A stretch of DNA of 64,000 bases, taken from Ascoidea rubescens DSM 1968. Its lineage: Eukaryota > Ascomycota > Saccharomycetes > Ascoideales > Ascoideaceae. The position numbers and the translations under genes were made by a program. This document shows, piece after piece, positions 40,250 through 52,143 of this stretch. The stretch covers positions 744,001 to 808,000 of the forward strand of contig NW_017962917.1 of NCBI RefSeq assembly GCF_001661345.1, written 5' to 3'. How positions within the stretch are numbered: the first letter of the stretch is position 1; every line of letters starts with the position of its first letter. The notes under the pieces are model-generated. The model made no database searches. It saw only the letters and a program-made list of their open reading frames with translations, and was not told the DNA's origin.

Positions 40250-41088
40250 TTTTCTTAAAGACAATGGCTCTATCAAAGGTTATATTAATTAATCAATATT
40301 AAAATGACTAAGACTGAATATAAATGAGCTTGGTTTCGTTACTTTATTCATTACCCAGGCCAATTTAATCCAATTTATATCATTTAAAAGCTTCAACTTG
40401 TATCTCGTCTTCGAATTGAGAATTACTCATTATCAATCAGTTTTATTTCTTAATGTTTGTAAGAACATTGCATATCAGAATTAAAGCAAATGGGAAATTG
40501 AGGCGAGCACTTCGCTTTTTTCCCTCTCACTACGCGTGCTTTTTGATTAATATACACATATTATCAATCTATCCGAGTTACTTTTATTTTATTCATGTCA
40601 TTAATTATTAAAATAAAAACAATGATTAGAAATGGAAAAACAAGCGTAATTGTAAACAGAAATAACTAGACAACTAAATAAAAAATAGAAAATGATAACT
40701 AAGAAAAAAAATAATTTATAGAAACTTGAAAAAGAAGAGCTTGATAGTAAGAAATTTTATAGAAAAGAATATTCTACTTATATAAATGATAGACATGATT
40801 TCATAAGTGAAATCATAATATGCAAAAATAAGGAAAAAAACAAACAAAAGAAAAAAAAAAGTATAATATAAGAAGTAAATTACAGATCTTTAATGTGTTA
40901 AATAAAACAAGTAAGACCAAAAACATTAAAAAAATAGTATAAAATAATAAAATAATAAAAAAGACATAATATTATTATTATTATTTATGAAAAAACCAGT
41001 TTTTCGTAAAAATAAAATTAAAAGGAAAACAAGTTTGATTTGGATATAATTTCAATATAAATTGGATATAATTTCTTTTTAATTAAAT
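40250..41088. other. AT-rich spacer between reductase copy 2 and the yapsin-like gene
   Basis: Promoter region of the reductase gene on the left and the 3' region of the yapsin-like gene on the right. A small stem GCGAGCACTTCGC followed by a T-run lies near 40503-40520. Nothing else supported. Confidence 0.45.
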
Positions 41089-43203
41089 TTATAAGATAAA
41101 ACTTATAAATAATGACAATGAGGATATTATCATGTATAGGACAATATTATTATATTTATTATAAGTATGGTTTATTGCTAAATTTGAAGAAGTTTCTGAG
41201 GTATTTGCTGTTGTCAGAGGATTTGGATCAGAAGAAGGATTTTCACCTTGAGTGAAGATTTTGCCACTGATTATGCTAACAACTTCATCACCGTATCTAA
41301 CAGACACAGCACCAGGAGAAGTTACGTTTTGAACAGTTAGAGTTAATTGGTTATAAAAATCAGCAGTTGAGCTTAAGGATGAGTCGTAAGCGGTTATATT
41401 GTTATTTTTGGCAGAAGGTATTAAGATTTGATTTGAGGTTGAATTGATGGTAACCATTTGGTTTATATTTGATTCATAATCCAAGTTTGATATTAGGAAA
41501 TCTATGTTTGATTTTGATTGGGCCATGGCTAGTTGACGATTTTCTTGGTCTACTACCAAGTAAATATATTTTAGAAAGGGGACACCTAGGATTGAGTAGC
41601 CACTTTCATATGAAGGTCTAAATTTTAAAGAACAAGCTTGTTGGTTAGTTGAGCTAAAAGTTAGAATGCTGTTGGAAGACGAATCATAAGCAGGTTCAAT
41701 TAATTCATAGATTGGGATTTTTATGGTCAAGTTTCCAAAGATGAAATCCACAGTTGCATTGATATCACCAACGGAGCATTTCATTAGCCATTCGTAATTA
41801 TTTGAGGAGTCAAGAACGTAGTAGGCATCTAATTGGATAGCTAATTGGATGATTAGTTCTATTGGCAAATAATTATAGAGGACTCTTGAGTCTAGTACTA
41901 CAGGGGAAAGGAAGTTTTCATTTGAGATCCAGAAGGAAGTGTTATCATCGTTTGTTACGGACATTCCAGTCAAGGGCAAGATGGGCAAGTTTGAGTCAGC
42001 CAAATAGTTTTGGTCATTGTCGTTGTATTCGTTATTATCGGTATTATAAAGACAGCCGATGTATGGGATGAAGTTGAAGGAGATTAAGTCACCCATAAAT
42101 AGGTTTTTATTATAACCGCCGAGGATTAGTAGGCCAGAATTTGTTGAGTTGAAGAGGGATCTTCTTTTGTTATATTTTGTTATAAAAGTATCATTTGAGT
42201 TGAAGGTTAGTGAGTTGTTGTTATTCTGATCATGATTGTTCTCGTCGGTGGTCATTGACTCAAAGCTGTTATAGAGTAGGGAGAAGGAGGAAGAGTTGAT
42301 TAAATTTGAGGATTTTAAATAATTGATGAAATAAGGATCTGGGGAATTGTTTAGTAGTTGGTTATCTTTAAAAGAAAACTGGTTTGAATAAGGGGCACTT
42401 AGACCTAAACCTGCGGTTCTTACAGTTGAATAATTTGAGAATAGGAATAGGAAGTCATTTGAAGAATACGAGTTGTTTTTTTGGTTATTGATGGAGACAC
42501 TAAAGACTTGGTTGGCGTCTTCGCTTGAAGTATCGGCACTGAAGTTTCTGTTATCACTGTCGTTGTTATTATAATCATCATCATCTTTTTCTTCTTCATC
42601 ATTGTCATCATCATCATCACCATTGTTATCATAATTATTCGAAGTGGGTATTATGTAGGGGAAGTTTATGATATCAGTTGCCAATTTGCCATTATACGCC
42701 ACACTATTGAGGGCCATAAAAGATTGAAAGGTGTAAGAATAATCGTTATATGATTCGTCGGTTGAATTGTAATACTGGCTTACGTAGTTGAAGGAAGAAG
42801 AGTTTGATTTATCTAAACCACCAGGATAATTGATACAGGATGAGAAAACCGATTGAGATGTGGAGGCAGAAGAGGTAGTTTGGGTTGGAGATTGAGAATT
42901 TACTAGGGAAGTTATTAGAGTTGACTGGAAAGATGAGGTTGAAGTTGGAGTGATTGATAAGGATTCACAAATGTTGTAATGGCTGCTATCGAAGATCCAG
43001 GCATTGGGGTGAGTTAAATCTATTCTTAATCTGATATACTGATTGTTGAAGCCGAATTTCATGTTAGAATATAGAACTTGGCCATTGGTGGAGCCTAGTA
43101 GCAAAGTGGGTAGTGGGAGCACTGAAGCCAAAGCAAAAGTGGATTGAAAGCAGACATTCCATAGAAACAAAAAGAATAGTTTTGTCAGCAGAGTGAAAGA
43201 CAT
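41089..43203 (-). CDS. GPI-anchored yapsin-like aspartyl protease homologue with altered active sites
   Basis: This 704-residue protein has an N-terminal signal peptide (LLTKLFFLFLWNVCFQSTFALA) and ends in a hydrophobic tail (NNIVLYMIISSLSLFISFIL), the layout of a GPI-anchored cell-surface protein. The pepsin-like fold is visible in FNNQYIRLRIDL, SGLLILGGYNKNLFMGDL, the second flap region VVLDSRVLYNYLP, and the late strand YSILGVPFLKYIYLVVDQENRQLAMAQ. The two Asp residues are kept (about 62 and 438), but the signatures are IDLTHP instead of DTGS, and DSR instead of DSG/DTG. An acidic Asn/Asp loop (about 190-220) resembles the yapsin insertion. The closest known type is probably Yps7. Whether it cleaves anything is doubtful from these motifs. 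Confidence 0.7.
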   Translation of the reverse strand: MSFTLLTKLFFLFLWNVCFQSTFALASVLPLPTLLLGSTNGQVLYSNMKFGFNNQYIRLRIDLTHPNAWIFDSSHYNICESLSITPTSTSSFQSTLITSLVNSQSPTQTTSSASTSQSVFSSCINYPGGLDKSNSSSFNYVSQYYNSTDESYNDYSYTFQSFMALNSVAYNGKLATDIINFPYIIPTSNNYDNNGDDDDDNDEEEKDDDDYNNNDSDNRNFSADTSSEDANQVFSVSINNQKNNSYSSNDFLFLFSNYSTVRTAGLGLSAPYSNQFSFKDNQLLNNSPDPYFINYLKSSNLINSSSFSLLYNSFESMTTDENNHDQNNNNSLTFNSNDTFITKYNKRRSLFNSTNSGLLILGGYNKNLFMGDLISFNFIPYIGCLYNTDNNEYNDNDQNYLADSNLPILPLTGMSVTNDDNTSFWISNENFLSPVVLDSRVLYNYLPIELIIQLAIQLDAYYVLDSSNNYEWLMKCSVGDINATVDFIFGNLTIKIPIYELIEPAYDSSSNSILTFSSTNQQACSLKFRPSYESGYSILGVPFLKYIYLVVDQENRQLAMAQSKSNIDFLISNLDYESNINQMVTINSTSNQILIPSAKNNNITAYDSSLSSTADFYNQLTLTVQNVTSPGAVSVRYGDEVVSIISGKIFTQGENPSSDPNPLTTANTSETSSNLAINHTYNKYNNIVLYMIISSLSLFISFIL

Positions 43204-44541
43204 TTGTGGTGTATTGGAGGTATGGAAGTATTGGAAGTATTGAAACTATTGAGACGATGGAAAAGAGAGGATTAATGGCTGATGATATAATATAGTAGAA
43301 TATAATATAATACAATGATATTGCAGTTTTATACTATAAAAGGGAGGAAGAAATACAACAAGACAAAAAGGAATGGATAAAATAAAAATAGAAAGATGGG
43401 GCTTATTGAGAGAATATTATAACATGTATAATTGTGGGATGGGATGTGGATATCTGGAGAATAGGTCGAGGACGAGATCTGAGAGACTCGAGATAGAAAC
43501 CGATATATAAGAACAAGATAAGAATGTGAATGTGAGCCTGAAGTGGATATAATGGAGCTGTGATAGAAGAAGAGATATAACAAAGAAAACACAACAGGAA
43601 CCGTTCAGCACCAACAGAAAAGAGAGGACGAGATAGAGTGGGATAAAACAGATATAATGAAAAATGGCTAAAAAGGAAGAAAACAGAAAAAAGGGAAAAA
43701 AGAAAAGGAAAGCAAGAGTTATTTATACTTTTCTGGGCTTCGGCCCCGCCGCAAAAGGCTCGTTGCCCGGCTACGTGTTGTGAGCGTGCGGGGGTCAACT
43801 GCTGAGCCACCACGACACGCCAGCCATTAGTCAGGCTTGTATGCGACGTCATCGAAAAATCACCCATTTTTGCAGGGGCTGAGTGAGCACCTGCCCGTTC
43901 TATTGTTTGAAAGCGATGATAGCTCCGTGTCGTCATCCAGCGTTGGCCCGCGGCGATAGCGAGCGCGTCCGCATACACATGCGGGGAAAAGCTGGATGAT
44001 GCTGATGTGCGCAGGAATCTGGAGCGCGTTTATCGGTACGTACACGTGTCTTTGATGTGTCAGCGCTGAGTCAGAATGTTTGTGCACTCATGTTGGTAGA
44101 TGTATAAAACAGCATTATGAGGTAGTGACACTTAGATCTCATGCAGCCTGATGACTCTCAGTCATATGAGTCCGAGCGCTCAAAACAACATCTTTTCTGG
44201 CCAATCACAGCTCGCTAAAGACCGTGACTCAGAGCACACCGAATTGGCCACTGTTTCGCTCTGCACATGTGACCCACTACCTCAGCGGTGGATTTCTGGG
44301 CTCGAGATTATAACTCCACAGCGCTGGAGCTGATCTGCAAAAGAATAAGAAAATATACCATCACCATTCAAATATTCTTTCCAATCCAAACCATTCTACA
44401 ATCACCATTTTTTTACCTTCACGATATCCTATTATCCCAGAAATGTTTTTACTGTTGTTTTTCTCCCCTTTTTTTTTCTACACAACCACAAATTAGACTT
44501 GAATATAGACACAAATACTGAAACCAACTACATCTCTTAAT
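43204..44541. promoter_or_regulatory. Divergent promoter with a large GC-rich island
   Basis: Between the yapsin-like gene (minus) and the VHR1-like gene (plus). About 43735-44330 is GC-rich against AT-rich flanks. It contains GAGCGCGT twice (43961-43968 and 44022-44029), ACACGTG near 44043, CCAAT boxes in both orientations (GGCCAATCAC near 44200, ATTGGCCA near 44243), and a TATA-like GTATAAAACA at about 44100. A frame of up to 191 codons crosses it on the minus strand but reads into AT-rich junk and is not considered coding. Confidence 0.5.
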
Positions 44542-47500
44542 ATGAACTATATACCTATTCAGCCCAATTCTCCTGATACTCTTCCTGTTCCCAACGTCCA
44601 AGGTGTTTGCGATAATACTTTCAGCAATGCCCTCGCCAATAACACTCATAGACATATTCACAACAACGATAATGACGCTTCGAAAATCGGTATAACCAAA
44701 AGAATAAGAGACGAACTAAAATTTAATGATGATAGACTATGGAAACGATTCTCTGCAAGAAGATTAGAGTTGATAGATTCCTTCGATTTATCCTCTAAAA
44801 AGGCTTCTGAGCAGGACAACGACATTAAAAAAGTAGCAAACACTTTACGAATTGAATTTAATTACGATCTATCAAATCTAGATCTATTTGATAAGTTAGT
44901 AAGAGCTGCAATTCAAAGTGTTCGAAGAAATAGAAAGAGATCTTCAAAATTTAAATCCTTTATTAGTAACAACAATGATGATGATTATAATGATAATAAT
45001 TACATTAACCATAGAAGCAACAATAATAATAATGTCAACAATCTAAATATTAATATAACTAATAACGGTAATTACACTAACAGAAATAATAAAAGTAAAT
45101 TTATCAACAATAATTTCATACTAATTAATAATAATACAATTGAAAATAAACTAAAATTAAAATCAAAACTAAAATCGAAATCAAAACATAAAAAAATCAA
45201 ACTCAATAATATTAATACCGATAATAATATTAATACCAATAATAATGCCAATAATACCAATAATAATATCGATCTTATTAATAATAATGATCATAATGAT
45301 CATCTAAATCATAATAATAATCATAATAATAATCATAATAACAATCATAATAATAATATGAATAATGACGATCCGAATCAAAACTCAATCTCTCCAATAA
45401 CTTTATCTGATATCTCTAACAGCCCAAACTTATCTAACAGTCCAAATTTATCTAATATCTCCAATAGCTCAAACTTATCTAATTTGTCTCAGTTGCTTCA
45501 TTTACCCCATTTATTAAATCTTTCCAATTCCACTACTACTCCAAATTTCACTTCAAATTTTACCATAACTAATACTAATACCAATTCCAATCTCACTACC
45601 AACTCAAGTCATATTATTAATCCCAACAATATCATTAATTCAAATGTAAATGCAAATGCAAATACAAATACTAACACCAACCCCAACCCCAACCCCTTTA
45701 ACCATGAATTAGAAAACAACTCTTTAAAAAGAAAATCTTCCTTCTTATCCGAATTCACCAAACTCACTGATCTCTCTTCCTCCACCGACTATTCCAATGA
45801 AACTTACTCAAAAAAAAAAAATTTTTCCAGTGAAGACTTGTCAAAAAGGACAATAAACTCTATTATTAATCCTCAATTAAATCCAATCATCTCATTAAAC
45901 ACTAACAACAATAGCAACAATCCCCCTTCACTCAATTCAAACCATCCCATAAATTCTCCTATTCTCTTTCATAATAATCATAATCATAACGATAACCATC
46001 TTTACGGTCACAACAAAAATCATTTTGATCATTATAAAAACTTGTATATAAATACAGATAGAGATAGAAATATACATTTGAATATAAATAGAAATAGGCA
46101 CAGAAATAGAAATAGAAATAAAAATATGGATATAGATATGGGCATGAACATGAATATGAACATGAGTATGAGTATGAACGTAAATAAAAATAAAAATAAA
46201 AACAAAAACTTGAAATTGCCTTCGATTTCTTCACTAGAATCTGCTGGCAAAATTTCCTTGACTGCTGCATCTGCTAGAATTCAATTGTTATCAATTTTCC
46301 AAAAATCAAAAACTTGTTTAGATTCAACAGCGAAATATTCAGAAAATCTCACTTTTATAGGAAAAAGTGTAATTCCAATTGTAATCTCTTTTATTTTAGA
46401 GAGATATTTCACCGGTATAAGCTTATCCTCAATCGAGTATATTAGGTTAAAACTAACTTCTGACTACCAATTGGCAAAGCTAATAAGAACTTTAGACAAG
46501 AGTCCCGATATTCAAGTTTTGCCAGATTCTATTGCTTCATCTTCCTTATATCAATTAATCGGAGCTTCAATTAAAGATTTTGGATTTGACTGTATAGTGA
46601 AACCATTTGGTGAAATCTTCCATGAAATTATAATTCGGGACTTCCCATTAATATCAAATAATAATCACAATAAATCATATTATTATTATGATGATGATAA
46701 TGGTTCCAAATTATCTACCATTAATCGAGACAAAGGTGCTCAAATCACCACTAGAACCAGCGATGTTGATGATCTTGAAAATACTGAAAATACTAAAAAT
46801 ACTAAAAATACTGAAAATATTGAAAATATTGAAATTTTTGATAATGAAAAGAAATCTATTGCTACTCCAAATTTTTTGAGTAATAGTGTGGAAATGATAA
46901 ATGAAAAAAAAAAAAAGATCTTATCAAATGCAGAGGAGGAAAAAGCCTTGAATTCGTTAGCATTTACATTATCAAGTTTAAAAACACCATTCACTAAGTT
47001 AGTTTCGTTAAAATTTTTCAATAAAGTGATTTATTTCAGCTTTAAATATTTAAATTCTGCTACTCCCACATTATTTGAGATTCTTAAAAACGGTAGTAGC
47101 GCATTTCATATTAAATTTGAAGAATTAAAGTTAAGAGACTTGAATTGTGAAGGAAAATTATTAAATAATGATTTTGAAGTTGAAAAAAGCTTCAAGAAAC
47201 ATGGTAATGTTGAATTTGAATTGTTTTATCCCAACAATAATACTACCCATGAACTGACAGAGGATTATGATATTTCTATCAAAAAGAACAATGGCAGTAA
47301 TAATAGCAGGAGTGATGGTAGCATCAACAAGATTAATGCAAATATTGATATTGGTTTATATAATCAAACAGAAACCGGTCGTGATAAAAATCCAGAGACT
47401 CTCTCTTCAATGACAGATTTGAATTCCAAATACCCCTTTAGTAACAGACCACAAGAGAGAAATTATAACAAGTACAGTGTATACTACAAACAGCAAAACG

Positions 47501-47631
47501 ACTACAAGTACTACAAAAGCGATGAAGAGGAGGATGTGGAAATGTACAACAGCAACAGTCAAGATTCCAATGAAAACCAGCCAAACAGGAAGAAAAATTT
47601 CATTCCTCCTCATTTTGAGCCTTTATTATAG
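44542..47631 (+). CDS. VHR1-family transcription factor
   Basis: This 1029-residue protein begins with the family's conserved block at about 49-135: GITKRIRDELKFNDDRLWKRFSARRLELIDSFDLSSKKASEQ, followed by NTLRIEFNYDLSNLDLFDKLVRAA, typical of the Vhr1 domain. A second conserved block at about 556-700 includes YFTGISLSSIEYIRLKLTSDYQLAKLIRTLD. In S. cerevisiae Vhr1 activates biotin transport and synthesis genes (VHT1, BIO5) when biotin is low, and Vhr2 is its paralogue. Between the blocks lie some 400 residues of Asn-rich low complexity with Asn-His and Asn-Arg repeats. The start is the ATG at 44542. I assign the family; which paralogue is not clear. Confidence 0.88.
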   Translation: MNYIPIQPNSPDTLPVPNVQGVCDNTFSNALANNTHRHIHNNDNDASKIGITKRIRDELKFNDDRLWKRFSARRLELIDSFDLSSKKASEQDNDIKKVANTLRIEFNYDLSNLDLFDKLVRAAIQSVRRNRKRSSKFKSFISNNNDDDYNDNNYINHRSNNNNNVNNLNINITNNGNYTNRNNKSKFINNNFILINNNTIENKLKLKSKLKSKSKHKKIKLNNINTDNNINTNNNANNTNNNIDLINNNDHNDHLNHNNNHNNNHNNNHNNNMNNDDPNQNSISPITLSDISNSPNLSNSPNLSNISNSSNLSNLSQLLHLPHLLNLSNSTTTPNFTSNFTITNTNTNSNLTTNSSHIINPNNIINSNVNANANTNTNTNPNPNPFNHELENNSLKRKSSFLSEFTKLTDLSSSTDYSNETYSKKKNFSSEDLSKRTINSIINPQLNPIISLNTNNNSNNPPSLNSNHPINSPILFHNNHNHNDNHLYGHNKNHFDHYKNLYINTDRDRNIHLNINRNRHRNRNRNKNMDIDMGMNMNMNMSMSMNVNKNKNKNKNLKLPSISSLESAGKISLTAASARIQLLSIFQKSKTCLDSTAKYSENLTFIGKSVIPIVISFILERYFTGISLSSIEYIRLKLTSDYQLAKLIRTLDKSPDIQVLPDSIASSSLYQLIGASIKDFGFDCIVKPFGEIFHEIIIRDFPLISNNNHNKSYYYYDDDNGSKLSTINRDKGAQITTRTSDVDDLENTENTKNTKNTENIENIEIFDNEKKSIATPNFLSNSVEMINEKKKKILSNAEEEKALNSLAFTLSSLKTPFTKLVSLKFFNKVIYFSFKYLNSATPTLFEILKNGSSAFHIKFEELKLRDLNCEGKLLNNDFEVEKSFKKHGNVEFELFYPNNNTTHELTEDYDISIKKNNGSNNSRSDGSINKINANIDIGLYNQTETGRDKNPETLSSMTDLNSKYPFSNRPQERNYNKYSVYYKQQNDYKYYKSDEEEDVEMYNSNSQDSNENQPNRKKNFIPPHFEPLL

Positions 47632-48027
47632 AAACTATTCTACACAATCAGCCCCAGACGAAGCGTTGTTGCGAAATACGATCATCTACGATCACATCGT
47701 AGACGGAAACACGATCAAAACACGACTGCGGCTGGAACATACATCACACCGCATGATACCGCAGTTACACAACTTGAATCAGCACGTGGTCCAATATTTG
47801 AGGCGAGGTCTGAGGAGGTTGGGACAGGCCGGGGTCTGGAACGTGCTTGTCACGTTTTATTTGCCTCCAAAGAAGCTCCTTTCTTTTGCAGCTCAGATTC
47901 AGTCACTTTCTGACGTTTCCACACTCGTTGTGAAGCTCTTTGGGTCGTGGAGGAAGAAGCAAAAGACGACTGAACTGAAGCTGGCAGAAAGAGCATCCTT
48001 TGATACTCCAGCACATCTATTTGGAAG
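47632..48027 (+). promoter_or_regulatory. CCR4 promoter with an ACGATCA cluster
   Basis: This 396-base intergenic region is GC-richer than both coding neighbours. Three copies of ACGATCA (47678-47684, 47688-47694, 47711-47717) lie within 40 bases; the second is part of a near-continuous palindrome TCTACGAT-CAC-ATCGTAGA (47685-47703). The arrangement looks like a regulator-binding cluster. The factor is unknown. Confidence 0.45.
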
Positions 48028-49102
48028 ATGAACATCACTTCGAAGTACCAGCAGGTCCAGGGCCAACAGCCTATCAACCTTCAGAACAGATACATCTCGT
48101 TACAATCGAATCTGTCGCAGCAAAACCAGCAACAGCAACAGCCCCAGTCTGCCAACGACTTGTTTTTGCAACACCAACGACAACAGCAAATCAACGACTC
48201 TTCTATTATTAACAATCCTCTATACCAACAGCAACAGCTCCAACAATCCCAATCCCAAAACCAAAACCAGCAACTGGTTATTTCTCCCAACTTATACCAA
48301 CTCAACAGCAACATCAATACTCCCACAAATGCTCAGTTACTACAACAATTACAACAGCAACAACAACAGCAACAACAACAGCAAACCCCAAACTCGGCTA
48401 TCAATCAAAACAACCCAATGGCGAATCAGCTAAATAACCAACTCAATGGCCAACTCAATGGCCAGTTAAACAATCAAATGAATAGCCAGATTTCCTCAAA
48501 TATTTCAATCAATTCGCTACTAAATTCAAACAATAACAACATAAACAATATAAACAACATGAACAATTTGAACAACATCAAAAACTTAAATATCAACTTG
48601 AGTGGCCTAAACAACAATATTAATAATTTGAATAATTTGAATAATTTAAATAACTTGAATAACTTGAATAATTTGAATAACTTGAATAATTTGAATAATT
48701 TGAATAACCTTAATCTAAATAATATGAACAATTTAAACAATAACCTTAATAACCTTAATAATCTTAATAATATCAACAATATCGGTCATATTAATAATAT
48801 TAACAACTTAAACAATATGGGTAATTTAAGCAACATGAATAATTTAAATGGAATCAACAATATCAATAATTTACACAGTATTAATAATATTAGCAATATG
48901 TCTAACATAAATACACCCACAGCCAATAACACTATTAATAATAATAACAACAACAATATTAACAATCTCACCAACATTAATAATAATAATAATAATAGTA
49001 ATAATAATAATAGTAATAATAGTAATAATAACAATATTAATAATAATAATAATAGTAATAATAGTAATAATAACAATATTAATAATAGTAATAATAGTAA
49101 TA

Positions 49103-49133
<31 letters not shown>

Positions 49134-49174
49134 TAGTAATAATAGCAATAGTAATAATAATAATAATAATAATA

Positions 49175-49261
<87 letters not shown>

Positions 49262-51762
49262 TCAATATGAGTAATATGAATAATATAAATATGAATATGA
49301 ACAATATGAACAATATCAATATGAATAATATAAATATGAATAATTTGAACAATGTGAACAGCATAAATAATATGAATATCAATAACATGAATAATATAAA
49401 CAATATGAATAATATTAACAACATGAATAATATGAATAATATGAATAACTTGAATAATTTAAATAACTTAAATAGTCTAAATAACATGAACAACATGAAC
49501 AATATAAATAATATAAATAATATAAATAATATCAGCAACATGAATAATATCAATAACATCAGCAGCAGTCATATCATTAATACCAATAACGCCAATAACG
49601 TCAATAGTCTTAATAACTCTATAAATATAAACAACAATAATAACAATTCCAACAATGCTAATAATAATTCAAATAACAACAATAATGCTAATAATAGCAA
49701 TAGTAATCAAATTAGTGACGATATAACTACCACCAACAATATCAATCAATATTCGATTCAATTAGAACCTTCATTAGCACAATCTTCATATTGGCAACAA
49801 CAATTATCACTTGTCTCTCAATCAAGAAAATCAATTGCCCCTCATATTTATGCTAAGTCTAGTGCCTCGAAATCTAGAGTCAATACTGGTAATAGTTCAA
49901 TCTTCTCGGCCGGAAATAACAACAATGCTAATAACCTTACTAATGACAACAGCACATCTCTATCTAACGCTATTACATCTTCTGATATGTTTAGAATGAT
50001 CAACCCTTCTTCTTTAGTAGATTTGACAAGAGATATATTGGATAAACAGGCTGAAATAGAATTCACTTTAAAAAAACAACAATCTTCAAATAACAATACT
50101 ACATTTGTAAAAAGTTCACATAGTTTAGATGACGAGGAAATTGTTGAAAAACAAAGAAGAATGACAAGCAAAAAACAGCCAATTGATCCAAATCAATCTT
50201 GGTTCTCTTTAGATTTCTCTGGTCAGGGTATTTATAATTTATCGGCTACTTTTTTTACAAATTATAATTTTTTAACAAAGTTATTTTTAAATAATAACTT
50301 TTTGAAATCAATTCCTAAAGAAATTTCGAATCTAAAATGCTTAAGAGTATTAGATTTATCTAAAAACCAATTAACTAGTCTACCAAAGGAATTAGGTTTA
50401 CTATTTGAATTAAGATTTTTATATTTGTTTGATAATAAATTAACCACCCTTCCTGCTGAATTTGGAAATTTTTACGAGCTTGAATTTTTAGGAGTAGAAG
50501 GTAATCCAATGGATATGGGCCTTGTTAAAATTTTAGCCGAAGAAGGCACCAAAGAGCTAATTGTTTATTTAAGAGATAAAGTTTTGGTTTTAGATCCTCC
50601 AGCAAAAAGAAAATGGGTCAAGTTAAATAATGATGGCGAAATTGCTGAAGAAGAAGATTATGATGGTGAAAAGGAAATCTTGCCTAATATGTCAAAGGAA
50701 GACCAAGACTATGAAAACGAATTTTTCAGTGTATTGAGTTACAATACTTTATGTCAACATTATGCAACTAGTTCAAGATATAAATACACTCCATCCTGGG
50801 CGTTGGATTGGGATTATAGATTGGAATATTTGAAAAAAGAAATTCTAAATTTAAATTCAGATATTGTCTGTTTACAAGAAGTTGAGACAAATACATTTGA
50901 GCTTTTCTGGGTTCCTTTAATGGAAAAACATGGCTATAAATCATATTTCAGTTGCAAAACTAGATTCAAGACAATGGCACCTGCATCAGCTAAAAAAGTG
51001 GATGGATGTGCTATCTTTTACAAGACCAGAAAATTTCAATTGCTTGACAAATCAACGATTGAATTTACTAGCTTTGTAATGAGCCATAACAATTTTAAAA
51101 AAACAGATGATATTTTCAATAGATTCATGAATAAAGATAATGTGGCAATAGTTGTCTATTTGCAACATAAATTTACGGGAAACAATCTTATTTTATCAAA
51201 TACTCATTTGCATTGGGATCCAAACTACAATGATGTGAAAGCAATGCAAATCACAGCGCTATTAGATGAATTGCAAAGATCAGTTAAAAAATACACCAAT
51301 CTGTCCTCTAAAGAAGCAATGAATAAAACTCCAATTGTCATTTGTGGTGATTTTAATTCTCAAACCAACAGTGCAGTCTACCAGTTATTGTCATCAGGCA
51401 CTGTTAATAAACATAAGGATTTAGAAGGTAGAGATTATGGGACTTTCACAAATGAAGGATTTACACAGCCCTTTAACTTGAGATCCACATATGATACAAT
51501 CGGAGAGTTGCCTTTCACTAACCACTCTGCTGGATTTATAGATGTTATTGATTATATCTGGTATTCAACTCAAACACTAAACGTTAAAGGTTTATTGGGC
51601 AAGATCGACGAGAAGTACTTGGAAAATGTGATTGGCCTTCCAAATGCACACTTTCCTTCTGATCATATTCCTTTGGTTGCAAAATACTCTTTCAAAAAGA
51701 ATCTCAGAAACTCATCTATCAACTCCGGAAACTCTGGTTTTAATAGATCAAGGAAAACATAA
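48028..51762 (+). CDS. CCR4: CCR4, catalytic deadenylase of the CCR4-NOT complex
   Basis: Shortens mRNA poly(A) tails as part of CCR4-NOT. The 1244-residue protein has a Gln-rich start, then about 450 residues of Asn-rich repeats (Asn-Asn-Leu units from 48615, a run of 27 AAT codons at 49180-49260, Asn-Asn-Met units after it). The LRR block that binds Caf1/Pop2 is at about 724-829 (LKCLRVLDLSKNQLTSLPKE). The exonuclease-endonuclease-phosphatase domain is at about 898-1225: FSVLSYNTLCQHYA, CLQEVET with the metal-binding Glu, DGCAIFYK, SNTHLHW, CGDFNSQ, DYIWYS and SDHIPLVAKY with the catalytic His. All catalytic residues are present. The N-terminus is far longer than in S. cerevisiae Ccr4 (837 residues). 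Start ATG 48028. It follows the VHR1-like gene in the same direction. Confidence 0.97.
48615..48720 (+). repeat. Asn-Asn-Leu coding repeat in CCR4
   Basis: In-frame AATAATTTG/AATAACTTG nonamers encoding a regular Asn-Asn-Leu repeat, with synonymous variation between units that suggests selection for the peptide as well as slippage. Confidence 0.85.
49180..49260 (+). repeat. Uninterrupted run of 27 AAT codons in CCR4
   Basis: 81 bases of perfect AAT trinucleotide repeat in frame, encoding 27 Asn. It is preceded by imperfect AAT/AGT repeats from about 48975. Such pure runs are length-unstable. Confidence 0.9.
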
Positions 51763-52143
51763 GAAGTAACATTGGCCAAAAAATAAATCAACAAAAGTTT
51801 ATTAACGACTAAAAAAGTGATTTGTTCATTCTGTTGATGGTTATTCGCATTCACTCATTTTATCATCGTTTTGCTTTCTTAATCTATCATTTTTTATTAT
51901 GTTTCTTTTTGTTTGTTTTTTTATTATTTTAGTTTTATATTTTCTATTAAATTTTTTTACTTTTCTATTGTGTTTTTCTTTTTAATTGTATCCTGTAGTA
52001 ATCATTTAAATAATACAATTTCTGTTTTATTTGTTTGTAATATATATAGTATGTAAATTAAGTAAAAATAATAATTAATATTATAATTTTGTCATTGTGC
52101 ATAAGCAAAATAAAAATAAAAAGCTATTGTCATTAGGACGAAT
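51763..52143. other. Convergent 3' region between CCR4 and the S15 hydrolase
   Basis: AT-rich with long T-runs on the CCR4 side. Probably both polyadenylation regions; nothing else seen. Confidence 0.5.

Noticed and set aside
43403-43978. 191-codon minus-strand frame in the island before the VHR1-like gene
   Set aside because: The first part is GC-rich promoter-like sequence and the second part is simple AT-rich sequence; no coherent protein.
48786-49559. Long minus-strand frame coding for Leu/Ile runs
   Set aside because: It is the exact antisense of the AAT-rich Asn repeats in CCR4; ATT/TTA repeats open all frames. It has no family marks.
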